Source: Pterobdella sp. o SKG-2022 (Eukaryota; Annelida; Clitellata; Hirudinida; Piscicolidae). Taken from it: a DNA stretch of 64,000 nucleotides. Shown here piece after piece: positions 1 through 11,611 of the stretch. The notes beneath the pieces are model-generated. The model saw only the letters and a list, made by a program, of their open reading frames with translations. It was not told the origin of the DNA and made no database searches. Within the stretch, counting starts at the first letter, position 1, and the number at the start of each line of letters is the position of its first letter. The DNA is taken from NCBI GenBank assembly GCA_964035795.1, contig OZ038322.1:20748674-20812673 (forward strand). Reading direction: 5' to 3'. A program made the position numbers and the translations under genes.

Positions 1-1283
1 AAATATTTTTAAAAATTTTGCACGTTAAAAAGATTTTTGATTTTTGGTGCGGGCTATGTAACAAGAAACAGACTTTGAATTAACTAAAGCATTTTCATGT
101 GGCCTCATAAAGGAGTAACCATGAGTTTTATGTGCTGTTATTTGTATGTACTGTAGAAGAATTCAATATTATTAGCATTATTTAATTGTTTATATTGACA
201 AATTGAAGTTGCAAGAGGTTAATGACTTTCATTGGCTAGAGTATATTTGAATAAAATTGTATAAAATAAAACCCTTTGTTTTGAATTTTGTCGAAGTAAA
301 CTTTTGTAGCATATCTTTTTCTAAATTTGTGACTTATATTGATTAATTGGAACAAAATTTTAACTTTTTAAAATTAAAAATTTTTATCTCCACAATACTA
401 TGACCACTTAGCTCTTTATAATCGATTCGTGCCACTTTGAACCATTTGAAACCTTTTTCATATTTCTCTTTCGTAAACTCATTTACTCATGACATATTTA
501 AAATGGAAATATCAAACAGAACAAATTCCACTCAAATCAATTTGACTCAACTTAAAGACCTTTAGCGTGACTCCTGCACTTTTTAGAAGCTTCAATGGAG
601 GTTGTCAAGCTCTAGGAACTATCACAACCAGTGCATTATAAATAACAAATGATAATAATTTAAAAAAAACAATTCAAAGATAATGCATTATAATTAAATT
701 ATATGTATATAAATAAATATTTTATATTTTTTTATCAATATTCATAACTTTCATTTATTTATCGCTTCCACAATTTTAGTATCATTTCTTTGGTAATGGA
801 AGCATATTTTTACAGTTTATGGCGAAAGACTTTCTGAGCATGCAAAAAAATCAGAACAAAATCGAGCATTTTTAACATGGCTATTCGCTGTGAAGAGATA
901 TATTTGAAGACTATGGGCCGATATTTAACGTGTTTCTATTTAAAATGCCTTAGCTCTAATTTAAACATAGTCATCACCTTATCAATTTCGCCGTTATTTT
1001 ATCACTTCGGACTTTTGCTCAACTTAAACTTTTTAATTTATAGTTGAAAGATAAGAATGATTTATCCGTGAATAATTTTTTAAATAATGTTTTAAAAATA
1101 TTCAGTTTTAATAGAAAAAAAAATACTAGGAATGGTCGTTAGCTCAATAAAAAAGTAGGGCAGACATTAAAATTGGAAATGTGAAATCAATTATGAGATA
1201 ATTGGATTTGAAATAAATTTTTAAAATGTATACTTTAGTTCGTTAATGGAGCTCAGATGAACTTATGTGCCCAACTTTAGATT

Positions 1284-1317
1284 AGATAGATACATAGATA
1301 GATAGATAGATAGATAA
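1284..1317. repeat. (GATA)n microsatellite
   Basis: Short run of GATA units with one interrupting ACAT. It is read directly from the sequence and lies in intergenic DNA. Confidence 0.9.
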
Positions 1318-4300
1318 GTATTTAGCACTAGACTTTATCAGATGTGTTTTTTCAAAAATTAAAGCACATTAATTTTTCAAAGAAATATTTACAATATTAA
1401 CAAAAAAACTAACCAAAGTAAGAATGGAGACTAGAAGATGTGCCATTTTCCACCATCATCATCAGCACTGCCACCAGAGTTAAAGCAGTTTTTTGCTTCA
1501 TTCTTTACACGTATGTTGAGTGACGATCTTGTTTTTTGGTTTTAAATCAACTTTTTTGATGCGTTATACTTTTATCAATGTCCGCTTGTTGAGTAGTTTT
1601 ATGGAAACGTTTTTTTCTATAACAAAATTAAAAATTGTTGAATTCAACATATAAAGCTGTTCCATTCGTATCGATCTAAATGTTGAATATAATTTAGTGA
1701 AAATTTTTTTTGTTGGTGCTGGATGAAATTTTCCGTTAAAATATGTTGTAAAATTAAATAAAATATTTTTTTTTTGTATGAAAATTATAACGTTATTTCT
1801 ATAACATCATTACCTGTTTTCAATGCAAACATATTCACAATGAAACTTTTTGAGTAAAATTAGCCCTAGAATGATTATTGATTTCTGATATCAACTTCGA
1901 CGCCAACTTACATTAAACTTTAACCGACTCCTTATGCCCACGCAAATTATATATATAAGCTCCTTTTATATAGATATATATGATTTGTATTACGATATAT
2001 CAATAAAAGTGATCAATATATCGAAAACTATGTTTAATGATATTCACGTGTATGCATTAAAGAAATATCTAAAAGGGGCATAGAAATTTATCTTTATAAT
2101 AACTAATGAATACATGTATTTACTTCATAAAAAATATTTGCACGACTGTTTGTTGATATGACACTGTTAATATGAAATTAATTAACCTTGAAATGTATTA
2201 TTTCAGCGTATTTTATGATAGTTTTTCTACGTCACTCGGTAATGTAGAATTTTTTAACGAAAAACTTCGTGTTTTTTTTTAAATAAATACTTAGCTTTTG
2301 TTTTCAATGCAATTTTTTTCACTAAATGTTATTATTTTATATCGTTTATTGGCTTATTTGTAAGTCTACTATTGATGGTGTCGTCAAGATTAATTACAAG
2401 CGTCAAATGAAGTCCGTCAAATAGACGCTGATTGTTTCAAAGGAATTTCTCGCCTCGAACCATACTCTATACCTCGAGCCACCATAGCACAATTATAATA
2501 AGAGTGATTGATGAGAAAATATAAGTTTATGACATTGATTAATAAATACAAAGTATTAGAAATTGATGAATTTTTGTTTAATATTAGTAAAAAATTATTG
2601 GTTTTTTCAGTTAGTTCTATCCCTATGTCTCTACGTGTTTTATAGAAAACCAAAAATCTTTCAAATTCATGAATGTATATGAACCTTTTTGAAGTGCAAC
2701 ATTAATGTGTCCTAATAATGAAATATATTTAAATAGTGCAGTAAAATTATCTGCTGATAAAGTGAATGCGATTATTTGAAACCACATTATATTGTAGGCC
2801 AGGTGTTGTGATACGCATTCGAAATGCCACTTTAATCTGGCATTGTTATTTTTCATCTCTAGACTTTTCATACCCTTCGAGGTTAATTTTTATTATAGTT
2901 ATAATATATATTTTTGTGTTGAGGTTATAATTATTAAAGTTAAACCTTTTTTTAAGAACAAATTTATATATTTTTTCAGTTATAAGTATTGCTTTAGAAT
3001 TTAATCAAAGCTTGAAATGGCTTGCTACTCTTTTAATGATTTCCAAAATATTCTTTTCACATAATTTTTAGAATAAAATTTCTTTGTTAAATTATCACAA
3101 ATATTTTATGAAAAAGACATTTTAAAAATGACCAATTGAGTTTTGAAATCATACGAATCTGAACATTTCCTTTTGAACAATCCCATAATTAAACATGAAC
3201 TACCAAAGATTATTGTCGGCTGAATTTGAATTTATTCAATTAATAATTGCCAAAATACTCTCGACTTGAACTTTCACGATAGATTTCGTTGACAACCAAT
3301 TAAATCAATTAAATATATTATTTCCAATACTATTATTACTATTTCTAATCTTATTGTTTTTATCTAAACAGCTCTTACCAAACCTTCATTGAATTTGTGA
3401 GGTTAAATAACACGGTCAAGTGGTAAGGCTTGTCATTAATAGGATTTATCGTAAACTAGCGTACGTGAAGACTTAAGAGTAGGTGGCTTTGTTATAGAAA
3501 CCACAAAAACTCCTTATTTGAATCAATTTTAATTCTGTTCGATATATTACAAGCACTAGACTTTACAGTGAAAATTCTAAAACGTGGTTGTAAAATTTAA
3601 AAAAAATTTTTCTATATTAAATTAATAGCTTCCAAATCATTGTTAATGGAAACAATAGTTAAGAATGTCAAAGTCCAATGTGACATAAGTTCACGACTGA
3701 ATACCTCAAGTGACTCATACAATAACCTATCTCAATTATTCACTTGTATGCTAATGAAATCAGCACTCGGCTTGATATAGATAAAAACTGAACCACAGAG
3801 TTGAATGGTTTAATAGAACTTAGAAAGCAAGCTTCAGGCAAAAGTTTGGTACACATGTAAATATGTAGCAACGTGTGTGCATTCGACTGGGGTTCATGTA
3901 AAATTAGTTACGCCATGAGTTTTGTATTCTTAAAATCAACAATACTAACGCTCAAACTAACTTATTTATCGATATCTTTTTTTCTGTTTTTTTATATGTT
4001 CTTGAGACTCGCTATGTTAAGCGTCACTTGAAGAATCACTATAATTTAGAGCCACAGAAAGTCTCATGAAAATAGATAGAAAAATTTCAATTATAAATTT
4101 TGTACCCAATCCACATCAGCCACTCGTCTACTTACGATTAGAATATGTTTAACATTTATAACCCGTCGGGATTTTTAAATCTATTTATATATTACGTAAA
4201 TCTAATTATGTATCACATTCCATTATCTCGTTTAATAAACTAATTTTTGAAAAATTTTTTTTTTATTAAACTTTTGATTATTATAAAACTTTTTATTGCT

Positions 4301-4772
4301 CCAACCAACATTTTTTTGTATATAATGGGGGATTTAACATTTCTCAAACTTTGTATCTTAGTGAAACTGTAAAAACAAACATTTATTTTTTTAAATTCTC
4401 ACTTGAAGCCTATAATATACTGAAACTAAAAAAACATAACACATGTGTGTTTTTTTTTTCATTTTTTCTTATATGGTCTTGGATAGAACATTGATCTTCA
4501 ACGGTCAGCAGTTAAAGGTGCTTTTTAACAAAGGTGAGAAAAGATACTTTTGCAAGTTGTCAGACGAGTATTTGCTTATTGTTGTCTTTTTGTTTGGGAA
4601 ATAATTTTAGTAAAAAAAAGTGAATTTTTAATTCCAATAGCTTAAAATCTATGTGAACTCAAGCTGGTAGTGCTAAAAGTTATTTTAAAAAATGAAATGG
4701 CTTTTTAAAAAAATTAAATTGTAAGTAATACGTGTAAGCTTAGCCTACCTCAGTTACAGCAGTGTAAGCTAA

Positions 4773-4773
<1 letters not shown>

Positions 4774-4822
<49 letters not shown>
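4774..4822. repeat. (TA)n dinucleotide microsatellite
   Basis: Uninterrupted alternating TA of about 24 units in intergenic DNA downstream of ZPR1. Confidence 0.95.
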
Positions 4823-4825
<3 letters not shown>

Positions 4826-5677
4826 ATGCTGGGTCAAAAACCACCTTTAAAATTATTTAGTTATATTTGAGTTTAATATAACCCGCATTTTTTAAATTTT
4901 CAACGAACTATGACTAAGGCAGCCTATGGTGTGGTTTTTTTCAAAAGTTTGCAGAAATTCTTAAGATGAGCATAATGACGCAGTGTAGCCTGCAACAATA
5001 GAGGGAAACGAACAAAAAGTATTTTTTTATTTTATCCGCGAAGTTTTTTGTTTGAAAATCTAACATAATCAAATGATCATATGATAGTGTAAGATTTTTC
5101 ACAAAAAGCTCTGTGGATTGAGTAAATAAGTACTTAGTGTTTGTTTCCTGATGAGAACAAGTTAGGCACAAGAGTTTCACGAACTTGGGGCTTGGTGGAA
5201 AAAAGGGACTTGGTCTAAAGAGTTATGACAAGGTTGAACTTAGCGAAAATTTTAGTTCTTTCAAGAAATTTCTCATAAATCAAGAAGTATATTTTAAAAA
5301 AATTCTAAATTTAAAAAGCTGAAACAAAGCCTTTGCTACTTTTTATGAATAGTTTTAAATTCAAAAGCTTTATATTTGACTTACTAAATCCCTGTAGTCC
5401 AAAGCCTAATTTTACTGAAAAGAATTTTATCAACTTTTACCGTAAAATGACGAAGATTTTAGATACATATATTTTTTCAAAAAACTAAAATTTTACGATA
5501 AAAGTCGAAAATTGAATTTAAAAAAAAAAAGATACATAAGATATCTCTAAAAAATTATTGATAAGAATAAAACCGAAAATGATAACAAAAATTTAATTAA
5601 ATAACCATAAAAAGCTTTATATGAAAAAAATTGAAATTTATCCACAATGACTGAGATATAATTGGAAGAACGAAACC

Positions 5678-5683
5678 TTTATT
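5678..5683 (-). terminator. Candidate ZPR1 polyadenylation signal
   Basis: AATAAA on the minus strand, about 135 bases past the ZPR1 stop codon. The hexamer is exact, but it is common in AT-rich DNA, so use is inferred from position. Confidence 0.4.
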
Positions 5684-5817
5684 TTCGATGTTTCACAAAC
5701 GAAGTGAATCTTGACCTCCAAGTATAAAACTGAGTTTTAAATCATGTGATCTATTATTAAAAAAACAAAAAAATTAAAATAGTCAACTAAAAACAACAAT
5801 ATACAAAAATAAAAAGA

Positions 5818-8800
5818 TCAGTAGTTTTCTGTCTTCATGTCTGAGATGCCTAGCTCATCGTCTTGTTCCTTGGATCGTTTGTACTTGACCAGGGTGAGGT
5901 GTGGGTCAGGCTGGGGAGCTGTGAGGCTCTGGATGGTGGTACATCTCAATTATTTAACTTATTAAATACTTAGAAATAATAATTTTACTCCATTAACTTC
6001 ATGGGGATTTTTTAGTCGATTTCCTTATAAGTGATTACGCTTAGACCTAAACTGTACTTCGGAGGTTTTGAACAAAAATTTTTAAGTATTGTTAGCCCCA
6101 TAAAAAAATTCATTAAGGTTCAAAACAATATAATTATAGATACTAAGACACGGCATTATGAAAAAAAGTAAGGTACTTGTATGTAGGAGTTCCCAGCGGG
6201 ATCATCCAGTTCTATATGCACAAACTTCATTTTCCCAGTTATTATCTATTAATATTAATAGTGGTAATCATTTTTTTGTAAATTCAAGTTACTGTACCAA
6301 ATTCAAATTATTGAAAAAACACATGTCTCTGAAGAAATAATAATAATAATAATAAAAATAAGAATATTAGTTAATAAAAAAAAACGATAATAAATCCAAC
6401 CTCATCAAGCTTTGCGCAAAATTTTTCAACCTTTTAATAAAAATAATTATCTTTATTATTCTGTTTAACGTTAATTTATTGCAGAGATTAACAAATTAAT
6501 TATAATAATTAAAAAGTTTAAAAAATTTATTAAGTGAAATAAAAGAGCTTTCAAACACATCAAAGTAGATATTGATGAGCTTAATTTTTTAGTTAATAAA
6601 TCATTGAAAGTGTTTGATTAAATTATTTCGTTTTAGACTAAATAATCAATTAAACTCCATTGCGTTTAGATTCGTGGAATCAGCCTTGAAAAAGGAAAAA
6701 GATTATAAACTAGATTTCGAAGATAACCTTCATTTTAGTTTCGTCGTGAGATGTGTCGCCTTGAATGAAAGGGTTATTGCTACTCAACTATGCAAGGATG
6801 ATGATAGAATATAACAGAAATGATATTATAACTGCGTTGAGCTTTAAATAATAGTGGTCTACTAATATTATTGTAAAAAACCCGTTATAATAGAAAATAA
6901 CACCAATAAACTATTGTAAGAATTATTAGGATCAATAGTTAATATTATTTTTTATATTCCCTTCAAGCACCTGCTCCTTGACTTGTGTGAGAAGGCCTTC
7001 AACAGTAGTGAACTTGCCACCTAGAGTACCACCAACCATCTCGAAGTCCAACTCAGGTATCTTTATACCTGCAGTCTCAGACTGTTGGGAGTGAAAAAAC
7101 TCATAAAAAATGCTAATAAACTCATAATGATAAAATTTCCATACTAGGCAAAGTATACATTTTTTATGTTCATCGTCTTACGCCAGTTTCAATGCTAACA
7201 TAGGTTTATACTAATACATGATACTTTTAATAATGGATACCAACCTTGAGAACATCCCTATTAAGATCGAGTTGATTGGTGATGGTGAGACTGATCAGCA
7301 TTCCTTCCTCTTCCACCCCCACCCCTGCTTTCACCTAGGTCATTTGAATGGGTGCTGGGGTAAGAACTTTATAATGATAGTCCACCCTTATCAATAATAC
7401 ATGGCCTTTGTGAGTTGTTGACTTTTATGCAACATTGCTTATTATAATTTATTATAGAAAGTATACTATATGCTTTAAACTAAGGAACAGATTAAAAAAT
7501 CGATGAAAACCTCGTTATCCCGATGTCCACAAGCCTCACACACAGTCGCCATCACCACCACCTGCTTGAAGTACGGGATGTCTGTGTGTTATACAACTTA
7601 TGTTATTAGTATTCTTTGAAGCTATAAGTAGTTTTATTGTGAAATCATTTTTGAATATATTAGAATTTCTTCGTATATGAGGTCTAAAACGTTCATCAGT
7701 GCAATACGTTTAGTGTGAGATTATATGTAACCGGAATGCGTTAAAAGTTTGAAACAAGACCCAAATTAACTTTATGAATAAAAACTCTCCGAAACTGCAT
7801 AAAATAATTGCGAATTTCAGAGAAAATTATCGTTGTCATTTAGTTTCAGCTTCAAACTTCATCAAATAATTTAGACATACATGCTAGAGGTTATGAAACA
7901 CTAAGCATAAATGAAAACAATGATATAAAGCTTAATTTTTGTGACTTCCAACTCATCACTAGAATTAAGACTGAAATCATCAGTGCTTCTAACCAATCAT
8001 CTTCATGTTGGTCTGGCAGGGTGCTCTACATGAAGGACACGATGTTTGGAACGTCATCACCTGCAATAATACATTAGGGATGTAGCAGGTATAAATACTT
8101 CAACCCACATCTGTTGTTTATCAAAACAAATCCAAACTTCAAAATTTTATAATGGATAGAACTTTTAAAAAAAGGATCAATAAAGATAAAAAAGAACTAT
8201 TAACATAACACTATTGCCGGCCCATATAGCTCAATTGGTAGAGATTAGACTAATTATATAAAAATACCGGGTCCGATCCTGCGTGGGCTGACAATTAGCA
8301 CCTGTTCCATTAAATTTTCAGCAAGAGCTTCAAACTACAAAGAAAAAAACAGTCTAAAAGTCAAAGATTAAACCAAGCTTATTACAATTACTAATTTAAT
8401 GATTTTTTAGAGAAAACTTAATGTCAATGAACCAATTATTTGATTAACGCATTATCGTGATTTCAATAATTTTTTTAAAAGTTCTACACCAACCTATGTG
8501 ATTTTCAATAAATTTATCAATACAGCAAACACAGCAATAATTTTCGATAAGCTTAGCCTTATGAAACGTTTGTAGTCTTATCAACTATCTTAATTATGAA
8601 ATATTATGTTTAATAACTAGTTTGATGTAAATTATTTTCAATTTTACTAGTATTTTTTTCAAAGTAAAAGAACAATATCGTCTCTAGCCACTGAAAAAAC
8701 AACTAATTTTTACCAGTTTTATTATCATGGAAAAACATTTTGAATTAACTTCGAATACAGTAAAAGAAACACTAATTTATAATAATAATGATCATTATTA

Positions 8801-10738
8801 TTATTATAACTATAAATAGAACCTCGCTCTTGAAGTTCCAATCTTCAGTGCCTTCTTCATCTGCAGGGTTGCTTATCTCATCATTCTTTTCTTTTTCTTC
8901 CTCCCACTCCTGATTGAAAACTTTAATGCAACTACCCCAGTTTCAAATACTTATTATCTTCATTAATATCATCTTCATTATAATTGATTTTCTATTCATC
9001 TAGAATGAAGGAAAATAAACATGATGCCATATTAAATAAGTGCCTCTGAAGCTAATTTTTTTTGCGCTATAAAAATTTTAATAATAATATGAATAACAAA
9101 TTATCATTATAAAAAAATTTCCTTACATGTTCGTAACCCATGGCTACGGCCTGTTGCTTGCTTCTAGTGTAATTTTTCACTTGAAGTAAAGGGTCTAATG
9201 ATGGATAGTTTGGGTTCTCAATAAAACTATTGCCTGAAGGATCATCTAAGATCTGTGTGTTTGTATGGATAGTTGAAGGTGTGTGGTAGAGGATAGTTGA
9301 AAAAACTACAAAAAACCAATATTCTCGATAAAACTAAAGCATTTGCTGCAGTTTAGCGCACCATCATCAAGTGGATTCTAAACCAAAAAAAAAGTGTGTG
9401 CAAGTATGGTTGGGTGTGCGAGCAGCTATTTCATAGACAAATTTAGTTTTAATAGAAGATAATTTATAGATTTGAAACAAAAAAGTTGAGCAATAATTGT
9501 TATTGCAAAAAGATAGCAGATACTAACAATAGTGAAAGGCTGATAAACTTTCTTGAAGTCTTGCAACTTTAACACAAAGACATCCAGTTTTGAAGCTAAC
9601 TCACTGTCTGCTTTCTTATTTCAATTATTTATTGGTGAAATTAAATTCTTAACTAAACGAAATTTTTTTGAAAGCTACTTTGATGAAACTGGAACTGATA
9701 TAAAAAATTTATTTTAGAACTTTAACTTGAGAAATTTTTAATCTCTCTCATGATCATAACTATTCTCCCTATTGTTAAAATTCTAGTAAGAAGTTGGTTA
9801 ATGTTGGGATATAATCTAATCAGTATGAGCACAACCTTCCTTTCTTCTTGTAGGTAATTAATGCCATCAACAACTGAATCCAAGAGACCTTCCACTGTGG
9901 TTATTGCTGTGTTGATGATAGTCATTAGTTTCTTGTGATTTAAAACAAAATTCACAAAATTGAGGTTTAATTGTGAAGAATATTTATTGAAAATTGTTTA
10001 TCTAAAATTCAATTTTTTAAGCAATTTTGATAGCTGAAATTGTAGATTTCATAGTTATCATGTATTTTTTTCAGAAACATCTTATGTATCATTTTGTTTA
10101 AATTTTCTTGATTTATTTTGAATTTTTATACCATGTATAATTAATGAACGTAAATTTTTTTAAAAAAATAAGAAACTAACTGCCTTTGGCTGATGGAGGT
10201 TGCTCAAACTCTAACTCGGGAATTTTCACTATGGAATGTTCTGACTTTACTATTTGTCTATCTAAGTCCTTCAATAAAGGTTTTTAAATTTATAAATATA
10301 TTCATGACATGATGTTAATAAATATAATTGAAAAAAAACCTTGGTAGTTGCTACTTTGAGAGAATAGAGAACACCCTTTTCTTGTAATGAACCTCCAGAT
10401 TGGATACTACTGTCATGATAGTTACACGCTTTACATTCAAATGATGACACTATTACTTCCCTGAAATATGGTATCTTTGTGAGCATCAATCTTGTAACAC
10501 CCTGTTCAAAAACATTCAAAAATGTTTGTTAATGGAGAATGAAAAGTTCTAGAATAAAGTTTCATATTTTAACATGTTTATTAATAAACATCGAATAACT
10601 TCCATGTGGTAACATTTTATTTGAAATTCAAAGTTCAACCTGCTCGTGGCACTTGAGGCAAAGGCTTTCTATGACTGTCACGCTTTCTTCAATATCAGCG
10701 TTTATGTCTGGAAAAAAATCTTCTTTTTCATCTGTCAT
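5818..10738 (-). CDS. ZPR1: Zinc finger protein ZPR1, complete, 15 exons
   Basis: ZPR1 is a conserved eukaryotic protein that binds translation elongation factor eEF1A and moves to the nucleus on growth stimulation. Minus-strand exons: 10738-10640, 10501-10340, 10268-10181, 9906-9836, 9614-9528, 9252-9127, 8909-8823, 8060-7994, 7581-7511, 7334-7245, 7081-6971, 6787-6728, 6430-6401, 6245-6177, 5928-5818. All join in frame to 442 aa, close to the family's usual length. Both ZPR1 modules are visible. Zinc finger 1 has CLKC (27-30) and CKAC (56-59), followed by [13 protein letters not shown]. Zinc finger 2 has CPSC (248-251) and CEAC (277-280), followed by TNMKMIDIPYF. Each module carries IPEL and the motif DDPSGNSF or DDPAGNSY. 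The C-terminus ends [12 protein letters not shown], the family signature. The start is the only ATG before the first CxxC exon. The fourth exon from the end is 60 nt and the next only 30 nt; both were placed by phase and family alignment. No defects were seen. Confidence 0.97.
8215..8350 (+). mobile_element. tRNA-derived SINE, copy 1 (ZPR1 intron 7)
   Basis: The 5' part looks like a degenerate tRNA: an A box (TAGCTCAATTGGTAG at 8227-8241) and a B box (GGGTCCGATCC at 8269-8279) at the usual spacing. A non-tRNA 3' body follows, beginning CAATTAGCACCTG and ending in an A-rich stretch. The same head and body recur at 59914-60065, which marks it as a dispersed SINE rather than a tRNA gene. It lies antisense to ZPR1. 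Confidence 0.8.
8512..8582. mobile_element. Fragment of MITE family A
   Basis: Contains the block ATAATTTTCGATAAGCTTAGCC followed by a decayed TTATGAAACG. These match the inner part of the palindromic elements at 18615-18877 and 30211-30416. It lies in ZPR1 intron 7 near the SINE. Confidence 0.5.
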
Positions 10739-11116
10739 TTTCTATTTCGTTATTTTTAATAAATTTTAGCATTTACAAAACAAGACCATCAATTTCGCAC
10801 TTGATGTCTAACTTTTAGAAAATTTTAAAAGTAGAGCTTTTCTATTAAAAATTTCTTTAAATGTTCAACTTTTTTTTTATAACATTGAATATTATATTTT
10901 TTGTTATAAAATTTTTTTTAAATTTGTTATCTAACTTTACATTTAAAAATATCAAAAGTACGGAAAACATTGAAAACTAAGTTTCATTTTAGGTTTTTTA
11001 AAATGTTATTCCATGTTTTTCATTCATTTTTTGTTATACTTGAAATTTTAATATAATCTTACAACGTCAAACTCATTTTGTAACATCCTTACATTGCATT
11101 TCACTCAGATTTTAAA
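10739..11116. promoter_or_regulatory. Divergent intergenic region, likely bidirectional promoter
   Basis: These 378 bases separate the ZPR1 start (minus) from the start of the ORF at 11117 (plus). The region is very AT-rich with many T runs. I see no clear TATA box, CCAAT box or GC box that I would assign. The promoter role is inferred from the head-to-head arrangement. Confidence 0.45.
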
Positions 11117-11611
11117 ATGGCTGAAATTCTTTCTGAAGAAGTTTCAGAGAAATCTTTAACTAATGCTGAAAAATTTATCGCTGAATCTCTTCCAACAATT
11201 TCGGATAAATCTGCCAAAATAAATGGAAATTCACAAAATCTGCCAGTTGATCTTCCAAAAGAAGCCTTATTGAGCAATGAACCCAAACAAGACGATGCTA
11301 AATCGAAAGGAGGTTTAAAATGTCTTTTCAAAAAACCAAGTTTATCCAGCCTAGTTTCAACAATGCGTAAAGGTAAAAACAAACCTGAAATGGATGCATT
11401 TTCAAAAAATCCTTTCTTGACTGACTCTGATTTGCGTAAATATATTTTCGTGGCTAAAAGAGAATCAGAAATAATGAAAGGTTTGAAAGTAAAAAGTTTT
11501 GGAAAATTAACCCTCCTTGGTAACTTCATGTTAGGAGTTTTTGCAGGGTCACTTCTCACTATTTTTTTGAAGTTTTTTTATGAACTTTCAATAAAAGTAA
11601 TCATTAGATAA
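11117..11611 (+). CDS. Hypothetical tail-anchored membrane protein, single exon
   Basis: A 164-residue open frame starting in good context (AAAATGG). I do not recognise the family. The first 115 residues are polar, rich in Lys, Ser and Glu, with no signal peptide. Residues 131-151 form one hydrophobic segment (LTLLGNFMLGVFAG...) flanked by Lys, and only about 13 residues follow it. That is the layout of a tail-anchored protein with its bulk in the cytosol. It is head to head with ZPR1. Unlike its neighbours it has no visible intron, so it may be a retrogene or a lone exon. An antisense frame of 152 codons covers 11101-11559; I prefer the plus frame for its start context, composition and membrane segment. 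Possible AATAAA signals follow near 11893. Confidence 0.55.
   Translation: MAEILSEEVSEKSLTNAEKFIAESLPTISDKSAKINGNSQNLPVDLPKEALLSNEPKQDDAKSKGGLKCLFKKPSLSSLVSTMRKGKNKPEMDAFSKNPFLTDSDLRKYIFVAKRESEIMKGLKVKSFGKLTLLGNFMLGVFAGSLLTIFLKFFYELSIKVIIR

Larger units (their letters stand above)
1..5817. other. Gene-poor AT-rich intergenic sequence
   Basis: I see no coding region here. The open frames are short, rich in Phe/Ile/Leu/Asn/Lys, and lack splice-consistent extensions or family motifs. The stretch holds a short GATA tract, a TA dinucleotide tract, and fragments near 2252-2293 and 5530-5560 that resemble the ends of MITE-like elements seen elsewhere in the window. The last 140 bases on the minus strand are ZPR1 3' flank. 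Confidence 0.6.

Noticed and set aside
8215..8290. Functional tRNA gene
   Set aside because: A and B boxes are present but the anticodon arm is degenerate, the acceptor ends pair poorly, and a shared SINE body follows.
11101..11559. 152-codon antisense frame opposite the tail-anchored ORF
   Set aside because: Overlaps the plus-strand ORF, which has the better start context, a coherent membrane segment and more natural composition.
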